A stretch of DNA of 64,000 bases from positions 496,001-560,000 of the forward strand of contig VXBA01001813.1 in assembly GCA_013399895.1 (NCBI GenBank). Direction: 5' to 3'. The DNA is from Serilophus lunatus (taxonomy: Eukaryota; Chordata; Aves; Passeriformes; Eurylaimidae). A program made the translations under genes and the position numbers. Of the stretch, positions 12,228 through 25,474 are shown piece after piece; the stretch's first letter is position 1, and each line of letters starts with the position of its first letter. The notes under the pieces are model-generated. The model ran no database searches. It saw nothing but the letters and a program-made list of their open reading frames with translations, and was not told the DNA's origin.

Positions 12228-15200
12228 CTGAAAGGCATTCACCTGGCAGAATAAATGTGTTTATTAAACTAAAGAGAAATAAAAATTACCAAAAAAAAAG
12301 AAAATTTTTTTCAAATCTCACTTAATATATTGGATTTTTACTGAGGACAGTGGAGAGACATTTATTATTTCTCACAATAAATATAAAATTAGGACTATGA
12401 TTATATAGGGAACTTGTGTTTCTGTAAAGATAAGTCTTAAGACTAAATGAGATTCCATTTCTCCTCACTCCTATTGTGTGATACTTAGAAAATGTAGTTT
12501 AGTCCCGTGCTACAGTTTAAAAAATTTAATGCCTTCTCTCGAAGTTATAGGAACTAATCCAGAAATGAAAGCCTACTGTCTGTTCTGTCTGAAACAGGCC
12601 CACAAATGTCCTTTAAAATTGGCATGATTGTAATTATTTCCCTGTTTCCCAAGCTACTAATTTTCCATGGTGTGCTGCCAAAATTCCAAACACCTACCCG
12701 ACTTTTTAATGTATAAAAGCTTTATGTATTTTCCTATTTTGGAACAACATCAAATATATTGCTAAGCATTCAATCAAGCTTCACTTTGTCTTGACTTTGA
12801 ATTCAACTGCCACTCAACATATTTTGAAATGTATTACAATATGAGCAAGTAGCACTGATTATCATCAGACATTATTTCCATCTTAATCTGGGTGATACTT
12901 TGTCATTAAGTTTTGTGATGATACACTGCCTGTGGATAATACAGTGGTAATGTTCATTTGCTTGCAGTCATGTCCTGTATTGGTTTGATTAGGCTCTATG
13001 GCTGGTTGATGACAAAACCTCATTGATCAAATGTGGTCTGCTTCTCATTTCCAGTCAAGCTTTCTGTCTTGAGACATGAATAGTTTCATTAATTAGGTGA
13101 ACTAAACACACTGACAAGCATTCAAGCTAGTCTGGTTCTGGCATAATAGTGCCAGTATTATGGATTCATTCTCTGCAGTCAATGAAAATTTGGTTATTCA
13201 TTTAAATGAAAGCAGAATCAAAACCTATTGGTGTTCCTTTCATTTGATTATGCTCCCAGAATATATCCACTACAATTTCCTCCTATTTTAGAGGCTGTTA
13301 TACTTCACAAGGAAAGACACCAATTATTTATTCCAGATGTTAAAATCCCTCTGGCCCTGATAAAGAATTCTAAATAAGGACAACAAAACATGACTAACCA
13401 AAACCTAGAGCCTTAAAAATGTTGTAATATACGTCAAAATTGTTAGCATTTATACAGAGTTTATAAAGAATGCAGTTGCGTGATGATACATTCACTGTGT
13501 TAAATACTTGGAAAAACAGAAATCTTCAGGGTATTTCATTGCTGTGTTTACACTGCTCAGCACTTGTCTTATCTTGCAGTCTTCCTCAGTATCCAGTGTC
13601 TTTGCCTCACTCTCCACCCCCAGTCGTGTTCCGGAGCTGCACTTTCAAATCTTTTGCCAAATTAGGGATAAAGACTTTTTTTTTAAGCTATTCTTAGTCA
13701 GAGTATTAAAATCAATGAAAGAAGCCTCCTAGCTACCTTGTGAGAGGAAATGTGCATTTACACATCCCCTCCCCCTGCCCCATTAATCTAACTCATGGAT
13801 CTGCTTTAAGACAATAGAAGCCAGTGGTGTTTGACATGGAAAAACCTGTACCAGCACCGGATGTTCCTCCTGGAGAGCAGCAAGAGCAGGTCCACTCCTC
13901 AAAGGAGAGCAAGCTGGGACCTGTTGGTGAACACAGTCCAGTGACGTCCCTCTGACTGCACCAGGAAAACAACAGGCTCTGCTGACAGTCCAGGGATGAT
14001 GCAGCAGGGCAAAATATTAAAATTGGTGCAGGGTCCACCCAGAACTTCCAATCACAAACAGCAGAAGATGGCATTAGGGACAAAACTGCACACAGTCTAG
14101 GTTTCAAGGTCCACTCAGGAGATGTGCCTGGAGACAATAGCTTCCCCAGCCTCAGCTGAAATGCTGCCACAAATCCATGGCTAGTGGGTGCATGAGGCTG
14201 GATGAGGCACTTGGGGCATTTTAGCATCCTCAGAACCCTGTCAGCTCCACAGAGGAAAATATATACAGAAATGAATGGGGGGAGGAGAGAGCAGGGAAAT
14301 CAAACACTATGTGAGAAAGCAGCTTCAAAAAATTAAGATTTCTACTGATGGCTAGGGGCATCACACTAGAGCAAAAATGAAGTAACTGTTAGCAATTCCA
14401 TGTCGTTAGTATAAGCCAAGTATGAGCATAATCTATACTGTTTCTGCATGACATAATGAGCTATTAAAAAAATCCTGACACAATCAAATATATAGTAAAA
14501 GTAACTTTATGAGTAACATTTAAAAGGAAATGTCTTTACTCATAAAGCTTAGCAGACAGATACTTTGATGTGAGGCAAAGGTATTTTATCTATTTTGAAT
14601 TATGAGCTCAGACTGTGTCTCATTTGACCTCTGTCATGCAAGTGTAACTTGTCCCTTTGCAGACTTTATCACTTTCAAATCATGATGATAGCAATACTAT
14701 CTCATGAAAGAGGCAAAATTAGTGGACACTCAAGTGCTACTATGGTATAATCTGTTATTCTTCTCAGCAGTTGTTTCAAAGCTCTCATTATTCCCATTTT
14801 GTAAACCAATCAAGAAAAGAATTCTTTGGACTTTATTTCAGATGTATTCACAGCAGCAACGCACAGAAATGAGGAACACTGGAAAAAGAAACCTTACTTC
14901 TGTTGGTAGAAAAACAGTACATATTTGATCTCCTTTGGTCACTTCTGCTGCTCAATAATTTGAAATCTCATGCTTTCCTTCACAAAAGTAGGGAGAGAAT
15001 ACACAGGACAGAAGAAAAAAAATCTCTTTCAAGTCCAGTTATCCAGAAATACTTGCATCATCCTCCTCCTTTCTAGCAGAAGATGGAAAACAGAGGAGAT
15101 GTTACAAAGTAACTGTTGCTGCTTTCAGTCCTGTCTCCACTGTTCCTCTTGATAATAATCACAACAACTATGTAGAGATCAGAATTTCTTTCATATAGAG

Positions 15201-18200
15201 ACAACTTCTTAGCAAGGTCTCATATTTCATTAGCTTTCGGTCCTACCAAAGAAACACTCAGTGCAACTCCTCAACTCCCTGGCATCCCAAGAGTAGCTAG
15301 GAGCTAGTTTCCAATCTCTCTAAAGGATCAGTCATTTGTAGGTATTTCTTTTAGCACAAGGAGTACAACACTCCACATTATGCTTGTCAGATACCCTTGT
15401 GCACAGCAGTAAACAGATGGTGACGGCTTCACTTCTGAAGTCTTCTTCACTTCTGAAGACTTCTGTCTTCAGACAAGGAAATCCCAGAAATGGTGGATGT
15501 TTTGGAGCCTCTTGGGGCACTAATGGCACCATGAGGCCAGAAAGCCATTTTCATGCCTGTGTCCCATCCTACTTTCACAAAATAGAGATTCCTAAAGCCT
15601 GGAACTATTGCTCGTGCAGAGTTCAGTTTCCATTGGTTATAAAGATGTATTTTAATTACCAGCAATCAACCTAGTTTGGGCCTGGGTTCTCAGAAGAAAT
15701 TATTAACTTTTATTATCATTATTTTTTACTTCTAGAAGTTTAATTTCTGTTCTGCAGCAGAATTTCTAGGGCAGCCATACTGAAAATGTTAAAGACCCCT
15801 AACTCACTCACTCCCAACTCTTTTCTTGCTTACAAATAAAAGAGATTTGCAGTGGCCATATTATGAGTGGTTTTATTTCTGTCGGGCATTTTGTAATACA
15901 TTGTTACCATTCCATCTTTACTATGTAAATAAAAAAAAGAAACCATAGGTCTAAAAGTACTGAGAATTAGTTTTACCCATCATCAACACAGCAACTGATT
16001 CAAAGTATGCTACAGAGGCATTTTACAAAAATGGAAATAGTAATTTAAATCCATGTTTCAAAGTTAATTAATTCCAAAGGTTACTTCTAACAAACTCAAC
16101 TACCCACAGAGCTGCTAGTTTGATTGTTTTAAAAAAAAAAAAGCTGAGACATTCCGTGTATGGCTGTACTTACACATATTTCAAAGCAGTAATGCTATCT
16201 TGTGCTTAATGAGATGTTACAAAATAGATTTTTCATTTGAAAAATGTGTGCAATATTCAATGCAGAAATTAAGTTCATTTTTAAAGTGTAACACAAGTAT
16301 AACCAAATACATACACTATATACAGTGTGTTAAAAAGTTAATAAGGCTGCTTAGTTTTTTAAATCTGGCATGTGGTCCTACAGATAGGCCACACACACCC
16401 ACAGAAGATGTCATAGATATTTCCATGGAAGTCCAAATCTAAGTGCTTGCAGAAACATCCCAGCTACTTTGGACACTCTGTTGGACTTCAAACTAAAGCA
16501 GAAGCTAGTTCTAAAGTAGGTTTCTAACCTGGAGATGCTATTTTTGGAGAAGAACATAGGAAAAAACCTTGAGTAGTCTCTGACCAATCTGAAATTTCTC
16601 ATCGGTGTTAACATCTGCATGACTGTGCATTCTGCATATTCATTTATACATATATAACAAGAAAACAAACCCAGGTCTTCTACCAGGAAAAGGGAAACAT
16701 CCACAATAATTAATTTTTTTTTAGGAAAACTTGATTGATATATACAGTATATAAAAACAAACCCAACACAATTGTCAGCATACAAAAATATGAGTGCAGT
16801 ATCTTTTTATACTTCAAAACCTAATGATGAAAAATCCGGGTATCCTGAGTCAGTTATGTCCAGGTATGCCAGGGTACTGTTGGAGTGCAATTAGAAAAGC
16901 ACTACCTGCATACATCAGAGATAAAATACATCAGGCAATGTATTAGCTCTTTACATAATGTTAAACAAAAATGGTGCAAAATATGCATAAAATGCTGGCA
17001 GACATATCCATGAAGGAGCTGTAAAGCAAACCATATAGAACAATATGTATATACTTACTACAGTTACTCATATTCCCATTTAAATGAAAAGCATTGAAAG
17101 ACATTTTCCTTTTTTGAGCATCATGCTTAATCATGATGTTTATGCTCACATTCAGGCATTATGTCTTAAATACATATTTATATATATACATACTACATCT
17201 GACAATGAATTAATAAAACATATTTGCTTGTGAATTTTTCTGGGTAAAAACAGATCAATAAAACTGGTTCATTTTTTTTCCATTAAAGATTCTAACAAAT
17301 GAAATTAAGGATGATTACTATCAATCCTTGTTGACTAAAGTTTAATTGTTTTGGCTCTAAACCAGTAGAAGAGCAGTTCTGACCACTACTGACTGCATTA
17401 AAATAAACAAATACAAACCAGTTCAAAAACCTAATGCATTTGCTAAAATCCAGTGGAATCTATCCAAAAAGTCACTAAAGATTGCAACTCTCTGTAGATA
17501 TAAAATTGGTTGGTTGCTTCAGCTGGCAGCAGGAATATTTACTTTCAAATGTATCTCTAAACACAAAAGAGTTTGATACTGAGAAACTAGACTAGTAAAT
17601 TTACATTTACAATCTACAAGGAGAATAGGTGTTACAAAGTAACTGATTTAGGGAACTAGACTGATTCAATGCTCATTTCATAGATTAAAGATGATTTGAC
17701 ATCCTATTATTTATAGATGATGGTTACAAATATCGGCCAAACATCAGCTCAACTCAAAAATCTAAGTTTTCTCCAAACATGAATTCCATGGCAACTTAGC
17801 TGTTCCTCAGCCTGTAACCCTCCCTTTCCACAGCTTTTAAATCTCTTCTACATCTCCCACAGACTAGCACTGAATCATGGCAGTACTTGGTAATGTATTT
17901 GCCGCTAGAGTCTTCAGTTTATTCCCAGAAGAATTACACTTGTCTTGGAAGAAAAAGTGAAAATTACATACAGAATGCTTTCCCTAAACCAGTACAGCAC
18001 ATTGTTGTAAAAATAGGCTGCATAACCTGTTTCTGTCAAAGATTTAAGAAGCTATAGGTGATACATTCCTTGTAAATCGTAACTCTTGGTCATCTTTTCT
18101 TGTCACCTGTAATTTTAAAAATTTATGAGAGGATAAACATGCTGTGATGAGAATGGGGTTTTTGTTTTTTTTTTTTTACTTTGCAAGTGCACCTTGTATA

Positions 18201-18489
18201 GGGAACAAATACATCCTCTACATAAACCAAACAAGATAAATGGCTTTGATAATGAATATATGTAAATTCATAATTTAAGAATGGGCTTATTAAAGGTCAA
18301 AATAATGTTACTAGAAGTCAATGTGTTAGAATGTGCCGTATGCTCCAAAAACAGAGGGATAAAAAAAGTAGTCTGAAAAGCTGCACAATCCTTCAAGCAA
18401 ATACAGGTTTTTGAAGAACATTTTGAGAAATCAGGCACTCAGTTTTATTAGGCAGTCAGTGGGGCATTTATGCACCATTTCCTCTGGAA
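12228..18489. other. Intergenic sequence, possibly with conserved non-coding DNA
   Basis: No recognisable exon, apart from the unclassified GC-elevated block at 13793-14227. 12900-13260 is repeat-free and dense in homeodomain-like AT motifs (for example TTTCATTAATTAGGTG), which could mean regulatory DNA. 15426-15460 holds a small fold-back. Confidence 0.5.
13793..14227 (-). other. GC-elevated block with a 144-codon open frame, unclassified
   Basis: This block stands out from its AT-rich surroundings by higher GC and carries an uninterrupted minus-strand frame. The translation is rich in Cys, Ser, Pro and Trp (for example LSPGTSPEWTLKPRLC and SFEEWTCSCCSPGG). It matches nothing I know. The composition would suit a fragment of an old LTR or another GC-rich repeat as well as coding DNA. 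There is no convincing splice or promoter context. Confidence 0.25.
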
Positions 18490-18560
18490 ATAGTTTAGAC
18501 TCAATGATCTCAGAGGTTTTTTCCAACCTATTTTATTCTGTGATTCTGTGTAATTCTGTG
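18490..18560 (+). mobile_element. CR1 LINE 3' tip
   Basis: Only the last ~70 bp of a CR1 are present: TCAATGATCTCAGAGG, then TTCCAACCT, then the terminal ATTCTGTGATTCTGTGTAATTCTGTG-type repeat (18535-18560). It is a severely 5'-truncated insertion. Confidence 0.75.
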
Positions 18561-21179
18561 AAATCATATTTTTATATGCTACCTGTAATCCCAGAAACCC
18601 AGGACAAGTTTCTCAGTTCCTTCGATACCAGGACAAAGAGATACTTTACTTTGCAGTATGGGTCAACTAATAAGCTCATAATGCTGAATAGGTTTTTGAG
18701 AACTGTCCATAACAGGGGGGAAAAAAAAATAAAAAAATAAAAGCATAGGGAACCAACAATTAGACACAAAAACATAAGATCAAGATTTCTGATGCACACT
18801 CATAAAATAATGGCTAAAGAACCTGGTCACGTGACTGGCACATAACTGTTTGTCCCATACAAATGTCTATTATCCTATGCTTTCAACAAGAAAATGAAAT
18901 AAGGAATTATCGTATTATGCAGGGAGGCTACTTTTGAATATTTGCATTCCTACCATTTTCAATGCTATATAAAAAAGTGATGACTAAGTTACAACAATAC
19001 ATGTGCACGCAACAGATTTTGTCCTTTACGTTATTTTATATTATACAGGATTAGCAGCTCCATGCAGCTGACAGCTGACTTCCCTCGTCATAAATCAAAC
19101 CCCATGTGGACAAACCTCACAAGAAGACATGAGCTCACAGCCTGCCACCACCAGCACACCCTTGGCATGAGGCAGCCACTGCTTCTCTGAACAAGCAGAA
19201 ATTGTAACATTACTGGTGCTTTTACCCGAATAACTGTAGCAAATACTGCCACTCTGAATAAAACACATCTGAATGTACAAGACCCTGACTAGAACAACAA
19301 CTATAGAGGACGTAACTCTTTCTTATGTACAAGCATTAGGTCATGCTAGATAAAAAGAGTAAGTCTTTAAAACTTTGTTTCCTGATTGGGATTTTGTTTT
19401 GTTCTTGTGTACTATGTTTTTTGAAGAAGAAAGGTTATAGTTCAAGAGCTTCCAGGAACTATGAAAGAGAGTAAATTTCAAAGCACAAAGATGAAGTTGT
19501 TACTGGAGTGTTCATTACTGCATGTCCTTGTCACAGTTTAAGGCAAACATTCTATATTTAAGGTAGAACCAGTAATTGATATGACTACATAAATACATAC
19601 ATATTGAAATGCACATATATGCACTGACATATATATATCTGTGGATATATAAAATATTTATTTTCTTAGCAAAATTAAAGTCTTTGTAAAAATATTTAGA
19701 ATATTGAAGAAGGTAGGAGCTCTAATTCCTCCTTTGGAGAAAAGTAACAAGTTCCCTAAATACCTCATATGAAAAAACAACTCTCTGCAAGAGTATAGAT
19801 CCTTCTGAATTCTCACTTACTTCATTGTGGATTAATATATTTGTTAAAGATTTCATAAATAATTAGATTATATGCAACAATTACGTTGTGAGGTTTGATT
19901 GCTAGAGCATAACTATACACCTCTGTTGTACAAAAAATAAATTTTATTCAGACAGGACATGTCTTGCATAGCTACTGCTACAAGTAGAACTATTTCAGAA
20001 TACACTTTTTGCTTGAATATGTTCACATATGAAACCACATTTGGGGGCATTTTCTCTGAAAATTCTTTGGCCAAAAGAATGGCCAAATGCAGATAGATTT
20101 TTCCCTGGGGCCTCTAAGTAGTCGGTACAACTTTAAAATAAATTTATAACAATTAACACTCTGAAGAACTGAAATGCTATACAAAACAATTCTGACAAAA
20201 TATGGGAAATGGTAGCATAAAACATCAAAACCCCAAACTATGCTTCAACTTAAACCACAGACACTTCCAGTTAAACGTAACAATACTGACTAATCCCTGC
20301 TTTATGTATATTTGCTAGTGTACTGCTATAGGAGAATATACACAAATCTGGAAAACTCTGAAATGCAGAGACAGAATAATGTAAAACTTCCATTAGACAG
20401 AGTCTGAAATTCAACCTAACAATGGATGAAGATCAGGCAACTTCTTCTTCATTATAATGGCAACTGAAAAAGAACTGAACTCCACCTCACATGCCATATA
20501 GGTCCTCCTTCCAAAGCAGTGTGACAATGCACTACTTCAGACATGGCTGAGTTTACCGATAACAAGGACACTTTCATAGCAGCAGCTTGCCCACAGCCCA
20601 TTGAACCAAATTCTAAGATGGGTTTTCCATCTTTCAACCTTACACTACATCCTTGAAACAGTAATGTGAATGTTCTGACAAATTATGGTGGCAACAGGAA
20701 AAATGCTTAATCAGGTGCAAAGGGTCCCATATGAAGTGCATGCTCTTTGTCAAGCCTAGTTTATGTAGGCTTTTTTTCCTTCCGCAAGAACATATTCTGT
20801 ATAGTGTACAAGTGAAGATATTCCCACTGAAAAAGACATTTGTTTTCAAGCTGCTGCCTATGCCTATAATGTGGCTGAACAAGACACATCAAATTCATCT
20901 GATTCCAGTGTAAAATTCCCAAAGAAGATTCCTGATCTACTAGTGTAAAGCTGGAGTGCATAGATTTTAGAAATGCTTTTTGGAAGACATTTTTCAATGC
21001 CAATAGAGAATATTTAGGGTATTTCTTTATCCTGAGCAAAAGGTTTTGTTTTTTGTTTTTGTCTTTTTTTCATTTATGAAAGTCCCAGGCACATATTGCT
21101 ATAGTGCAAGTCAGGTTTTTGTCATATATTCCCAGTATCCTAAAGACCATTATTAGATTGCTTTCTGGAGCAGTTCTCC
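18561..21179 (-). other. 3' flank and probable 3' UTR of the INPP4-related gene
   Basis: The UTR should start at 21179 on the minus strand. The end is unknown; AATAAA candidates lie at 19948 and 19662. No other gene or repeat is recognisable here, beyond AT-rich stretches near 19600-19670. Confidence 0.45.
19943..19948 (-). terminator. Candidate polyadenylation signal for the INPP4-related gene
   Basis: This is the nearest AATAAA hexamer on the minus strand downstream of the stop codon at 21180, implying a 3' UTR of about 1.2 kb. A second AATAAA lies at 19662-19657. The hexamer is frequent by chance in DNA this AT-rich, so this is only a candidate. Confidence 0.25.
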
Positions 21180-21225
21180 TCATTCTTCTCCAATAGGTGG
21201 TGGTGGCTGGCATAGCTTGTATAAC
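21180..21225 (-). CDS. Terminal coding exon with stop codon (INPP4-related protein)
   Basis: 46 coding nt. The acceptor is TTTTTTGTCATTGTCAG. One base completes Arg, then 14 codons read LYKLCQPPPPIGEE, followed by TGA (21182-21180). INPP4A and INPP4B end in a PEGTYGK-type tail, so this proline-rich tail ending GEE marks a distinct paralogue. The 3' UTR continues to lower coordinates, and the first AATAAA on this strand is at 19948-19943. A CR1 copy lies 136 bp upstream of the acceptor, inside the intron. Confidence 0.85.
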
Positions 21226-24200
21226 CTGACAATGACAAAAAACAAAGTAATTGTTATTCTAAGAGCCTGTTCATTATTAAGATGAGTACATTTAAGGAAT
21301 ACAAACTAAATCTATGTCTTCCTGCACTGCAAAACAAGAGATACAGAATTCAGTTTAATAGTAGGTGGTGGAGTCACTGTCCCTGGATGTGTTTAAGGAT
21401 AGGTTGAATGATGAATTTAGTGACATGGTTTAGATGGTTTACATGTTAGATTGGTATTGGATAGATTGTTAAGTTAGGTAAAAGGTTAGACTTGACGATC
21501 TCTACGGTCTTTTCCAACCTTGTTAACTCTGTGTTATTCTGTGTTATCAATGTAAAAACTCTTTGTGAGCATTAATGTTTACATTGAAAGTGGAATCATT
21601 AAAATACATATCTATAAGCTGTCTTATAAAGACATTTTCATATTTCTTCAGTGAAGATCCCTTCACTAATCCATTTACCAGTTGTTGCTCTGCATTTCTA
21701 AATTGGAAAAGCTTCTTGGTGGGTGCAATTGCCTCCATTTCTTTTTTGTGTTTGTACAGTCAAACCCCACTCTAAAAACAGTTCCTTAAGGAACTGATGT
21801 TGTTTGAAGCACCTAAGACAGTTGTCAAGGTATGTGACACACCAGCATGAGGATTTTAAACTCTCTCCTCTCTGTTTCTACATGGATGAAGCCAACACCA
21901 CTAAGACTTGGGTCAAAGGACTATCTCAGTATAGACTGAAACAGCCACTTCTTTTAGAAAGACTTTTGGACTTCTCTTAAATCCTTTTGCAAGGACTCAG
22001 TTATTAGCAAGTGTTTGAAACTTTACCCTAGTGTTAGAAAGACTGAAAATAAAAGGCAATCACTCTGACCTCATACCCTCTATTCTGTACTCCTGTCCAG
22101 TACACAGTATCTCCTCTGCAACCACAGCGATTAGAACTAGCAATAGACATGATCTCATGTAAAAGTTACATCTTTTCCTCTGGGAACATGTATTATTGAA
22201 AGAATAACAAAGAAGTGACCACGGATGGCATGTGAAGGAGAAAAAGTACCAGAACCCGTAAACGAAGAGACAATGACTCAGCATGCGCATTAATACTTGA
22301 CGTGAAGGCTCTGACGTTGAAATATCAAAGCAGTAGAAATAGCAGGTTTGGTGAGGTCTGGCTACAGGCAGGGTGGTAAATCATCCAGTGACTTGGGGGC
22401 TAGGGATACTTAGGACACTCAGGATATCTGAATATTACAAAGATATTTTGCAAATTTGCCTGGTAAATACTAATTTATATGACTCCATTTTAACTAATTG
22501 TAATTTTCAAAATTATACTACAAATCAACACAGAAAAATTTGAACATGTGGCTGGAATCCACAGACAATTCAAAATCAGTGGGCTGGTGCCTTCTTGGCG
22601 TGATACTCTGCTGCTGAAATGATGCAAGCTTCAGTATGCAAGAGCTTCTTCCATAAGTACTGAGAGCCTCTACATCATCCAGGCACATCTTGTTATAAAC
22701 AGCATCCTGTGGCTATGCAAAGCAGGGCAGGATCGCTGCTGTTCTCCAGTTTCAGTTCCCTTAGGAGTTAAAACCCACTGAAACACACAACAGCCACAGG
22801 CTGAATAACTATTATCTGAATCTCCCTGGAAGTGATTATCAAGCAGTAATTTTGTTTCTGGATGGTAAGAACGTGAAGAATTAGTTCTATCAACCAAAGA
22901 GAAACTGGAAACCTGCTTTGCAATCTTCATTATTACGTGTTCTGAAGATCACTGGGCTCTGCCATGGTCATATGGCAGATTCAGAAACATAGTAATTTAA
23001 GGTCATGTGGTGCAGACACCGAAGTATCTTTTAGGAGTCATATATTAAGTGATACACACATAGCTCATGCTTTTATAACAATGAGAGAATAAGATGATCT
23101 GATCTTTATACAGACAAGTATGCAGAGAAAAATAAACAGGGGTTGAGTTACTTGATTCTGCTGGAATAATAGAGCTGTAACATTCAAATCTGGCAGAAGA
23201 CAGATAAAATTACAATCAGGATCTCATCTAAGTAATTGCAGTGGGGCTAATACTTGATGATGTTTTAGCAAAATCTAATCTCTATGGAACAATATGCAGC
23301 AAACCTCAGCCCCCAAGTAATAAGGTTTGTGTTTTCTTCGGTGTACTCTTAAAGTGGTAATCATCAAAATTGTCTCCAGAGCAAGTGATGTAGGAGAATT
23401 CTGAAGCAGACTTAACAACAAGGCTGCATAAATCCCTAAGGATCTAAAGTTGCTGAGGACGCCATAGAGAAGAAACAGCTTGTTCTGGGTCAATATATAT
23501 GGAACAATTACTTGATATAGTAAAGAGATCAACTGAGAAAACACAGCAACAGTGGCAGCTGCAGAGAACAGAGAGCCCTGTCAAGTGGTGTTAAATGAAA
23601 CCAAATGTAAAATTGTTTTCCAGGTAGAGAACTGAGGACCCATAGTGTTGTTTAGCTATATATCAAAAGTAACAACGCTGCTGATGACTTCTGACTTATG
23701 CATCTAATGGCACACCAAATGCCCCAGACACTGAGGTCTGGGATATTCCTCTGACACTGCTGTTGCTGCTGACTTACAAAAGTGCTGGCTACATCTGTCT
23801 ATTCAGTGTTCTAGGAGCTCTCTCACAATTTTTCTCCAGCTTTTCAATGCTATGTTGTGAGAGTTTCATCTGGGAAACGATCATTTTTTCTAGTCTCATG
23901 CAAAGCCAAAAAATGTCTTATTGCTAAGTTTTCCTTTTCAAGAACTTAGATTTTACCTTTATCACAAAAGCTCTGACTCTAGATACACACTTTCATGTAG
24001 GGGTGGTCAAAGTTTGGTTTGCCACAATTCTTTGGCTGTCTCCACTAATATCTCCCTTAATCTCCAGACTAATGTCATGAAAGAGGAGTCCATTTAAGGC
24101 CCAAACCATACTGTTCAAAATACGAAAAAGCTTCTCACAGCTTTTAATGTAATAAAATGTTAATTTATTGCCCTAGGTTCCCACAATGCAACACAGCTGA

Positions 24201-25406
24201 TCAGAGAATTTTGGTCCTGGGCTGCCTCTAAGCTAATCACTACTGTGAAAAGGATGCCCTCCTCTGCTGCTAAGGGCAATGGCTATATTGCTGATGGATT
24301 TTATCCAGAATCAGTATTTCTGTTTGATATTACTCAATCTCCTTTACAGGACATGCAAGATGCATATATGCTCCAACAAATGCTGCTAGAAAGCTACTGA
24401 ACAGCAGCTGCTACTCAGATTTGCTCATACCTTGTACACTTCAGGTACACTCCTTTTCCAGAATCAGAATGCACAGACGTGGAACTGTGTAGTGATCTGT
24501 TGCAAACAAGTTATGAGCAGTAGCCTGATTCCCTACTGGGAGAAACTGACCTGAGAGAAGGGCAGTGAACAAGTTCCTGATCATTAGTGCTCAGAGCACA
24601 GAAGACAGTCTTTCCATGAGGCCATAGATACCAAGTGTCTTTTTTCATATGGTTATCTCTATCAGGTTTTACTAATTCCCTTTTCCTTAGTGAAATTTAA
24701 ACGCTGCAGTGGGCCTGTTATGTATTTATCACATCTGTTTAGCTCTGTTTAGCATTCAATGTGTTATCATTAGTTAACAAAAAATGTTTTAAATTGGTAA
24801 AAACTGTTTAAATTAATGCTGGATTACTAAAACCACTTTAACGTCAAATTAAGAACATGGTTGTTTGGTTATTTATAAGTATTGTGCTTGTTAAGAAACA
24901 TCTCAGGTACCTGCAATCCATCACAACACTAAAAAGCTGGATAAATATAGGACAGTCCATTTTTCATTCTAATGGATGTTTCAGAAAGAGACAAAGAAAG
25001 ACTACATAATCTCTAAATGTAACTAGAGCATGATTTTGTTGAGATACTGCAGTACATTATTTCAGTAAAATGGGGTTATAGATGTTGTTACGAATATTTC
25101 CCCAAAGCCACTAAACACTACAAGTGATGAAGGACTTATTCCACTGTTTTCATAATTAACATGGACTAGCTTTTATTTTTCAAAAATGAGAACGTTTTGA
25201 AGTCCTACATAGCCTGAACTTCTGCAACTAATTACTTGAAGTAAAACTGTATGGCTAAGGACACAATTGATTTTATGTAAATTAAGTGAAATTTTACCAG
25301 TTAGAGCACAATATAGTCAATGTTTACTGCTAGCTTTTGAGCAGCTAGGACTGAATTTGGCACAAACTAGACAAAAACATGGTCTAGGACACAAAGACTC
25401 AGTTAC
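21226..25406 (-). other. Intron 6 of the INPP4-related gene
   Basis: 4.2 kb between exons 6 and 7, bounded by GTAACT and TTGTCAG. It contains the CR1 3' end at 21361-21546 and otherwise unique AT-rich DNA; 24680-24900 is notably T/A-motif-rich and repeat-free. No other exon is recognised. Confidence 0.75.
21361..21546 (+). mobile_element. CR1 LINE 3' end in intron 6
   Basis: It runs from GTAGGTGGTGGAGTCACTGT through GATCTCTACGGTCTTTTCCA to a terminal GTGTTATTCTGTG repeat. It closely resembles the 3' part of the copy at 2876-3241, so both belong to one CR1 subfamily. It is antisense to the host gene and 136 bp upstream of the last exon's acceptor. Confidence 0.85.
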
Positions 25407-25474
25407 CTTGGCACAGACTGTGGCGTTCGATCCCTCACTCCTAAATTCTTGGCTGTGTTTTGTACTCTCGCACC
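25407..25474 (-). CDS. Coding exon 6 in window (INPP4-related protein)
   Basis: 68 nt. The acceptor is GTTTTTCTTTCACAG and the donor is CCAAG|GTAACT. It encodes GARVQNTAKNLGVRDRTPQS then VP and two bases of Arg. The segment GARVQNTAKNLGVR parallels GCRRENTMKNVGSR of INPP4A. The exon was located because the neighbouring exons end and begin in phases that require a 3n+2 exon; its frame, length and splice sites all fit. Confidence 0.87.
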
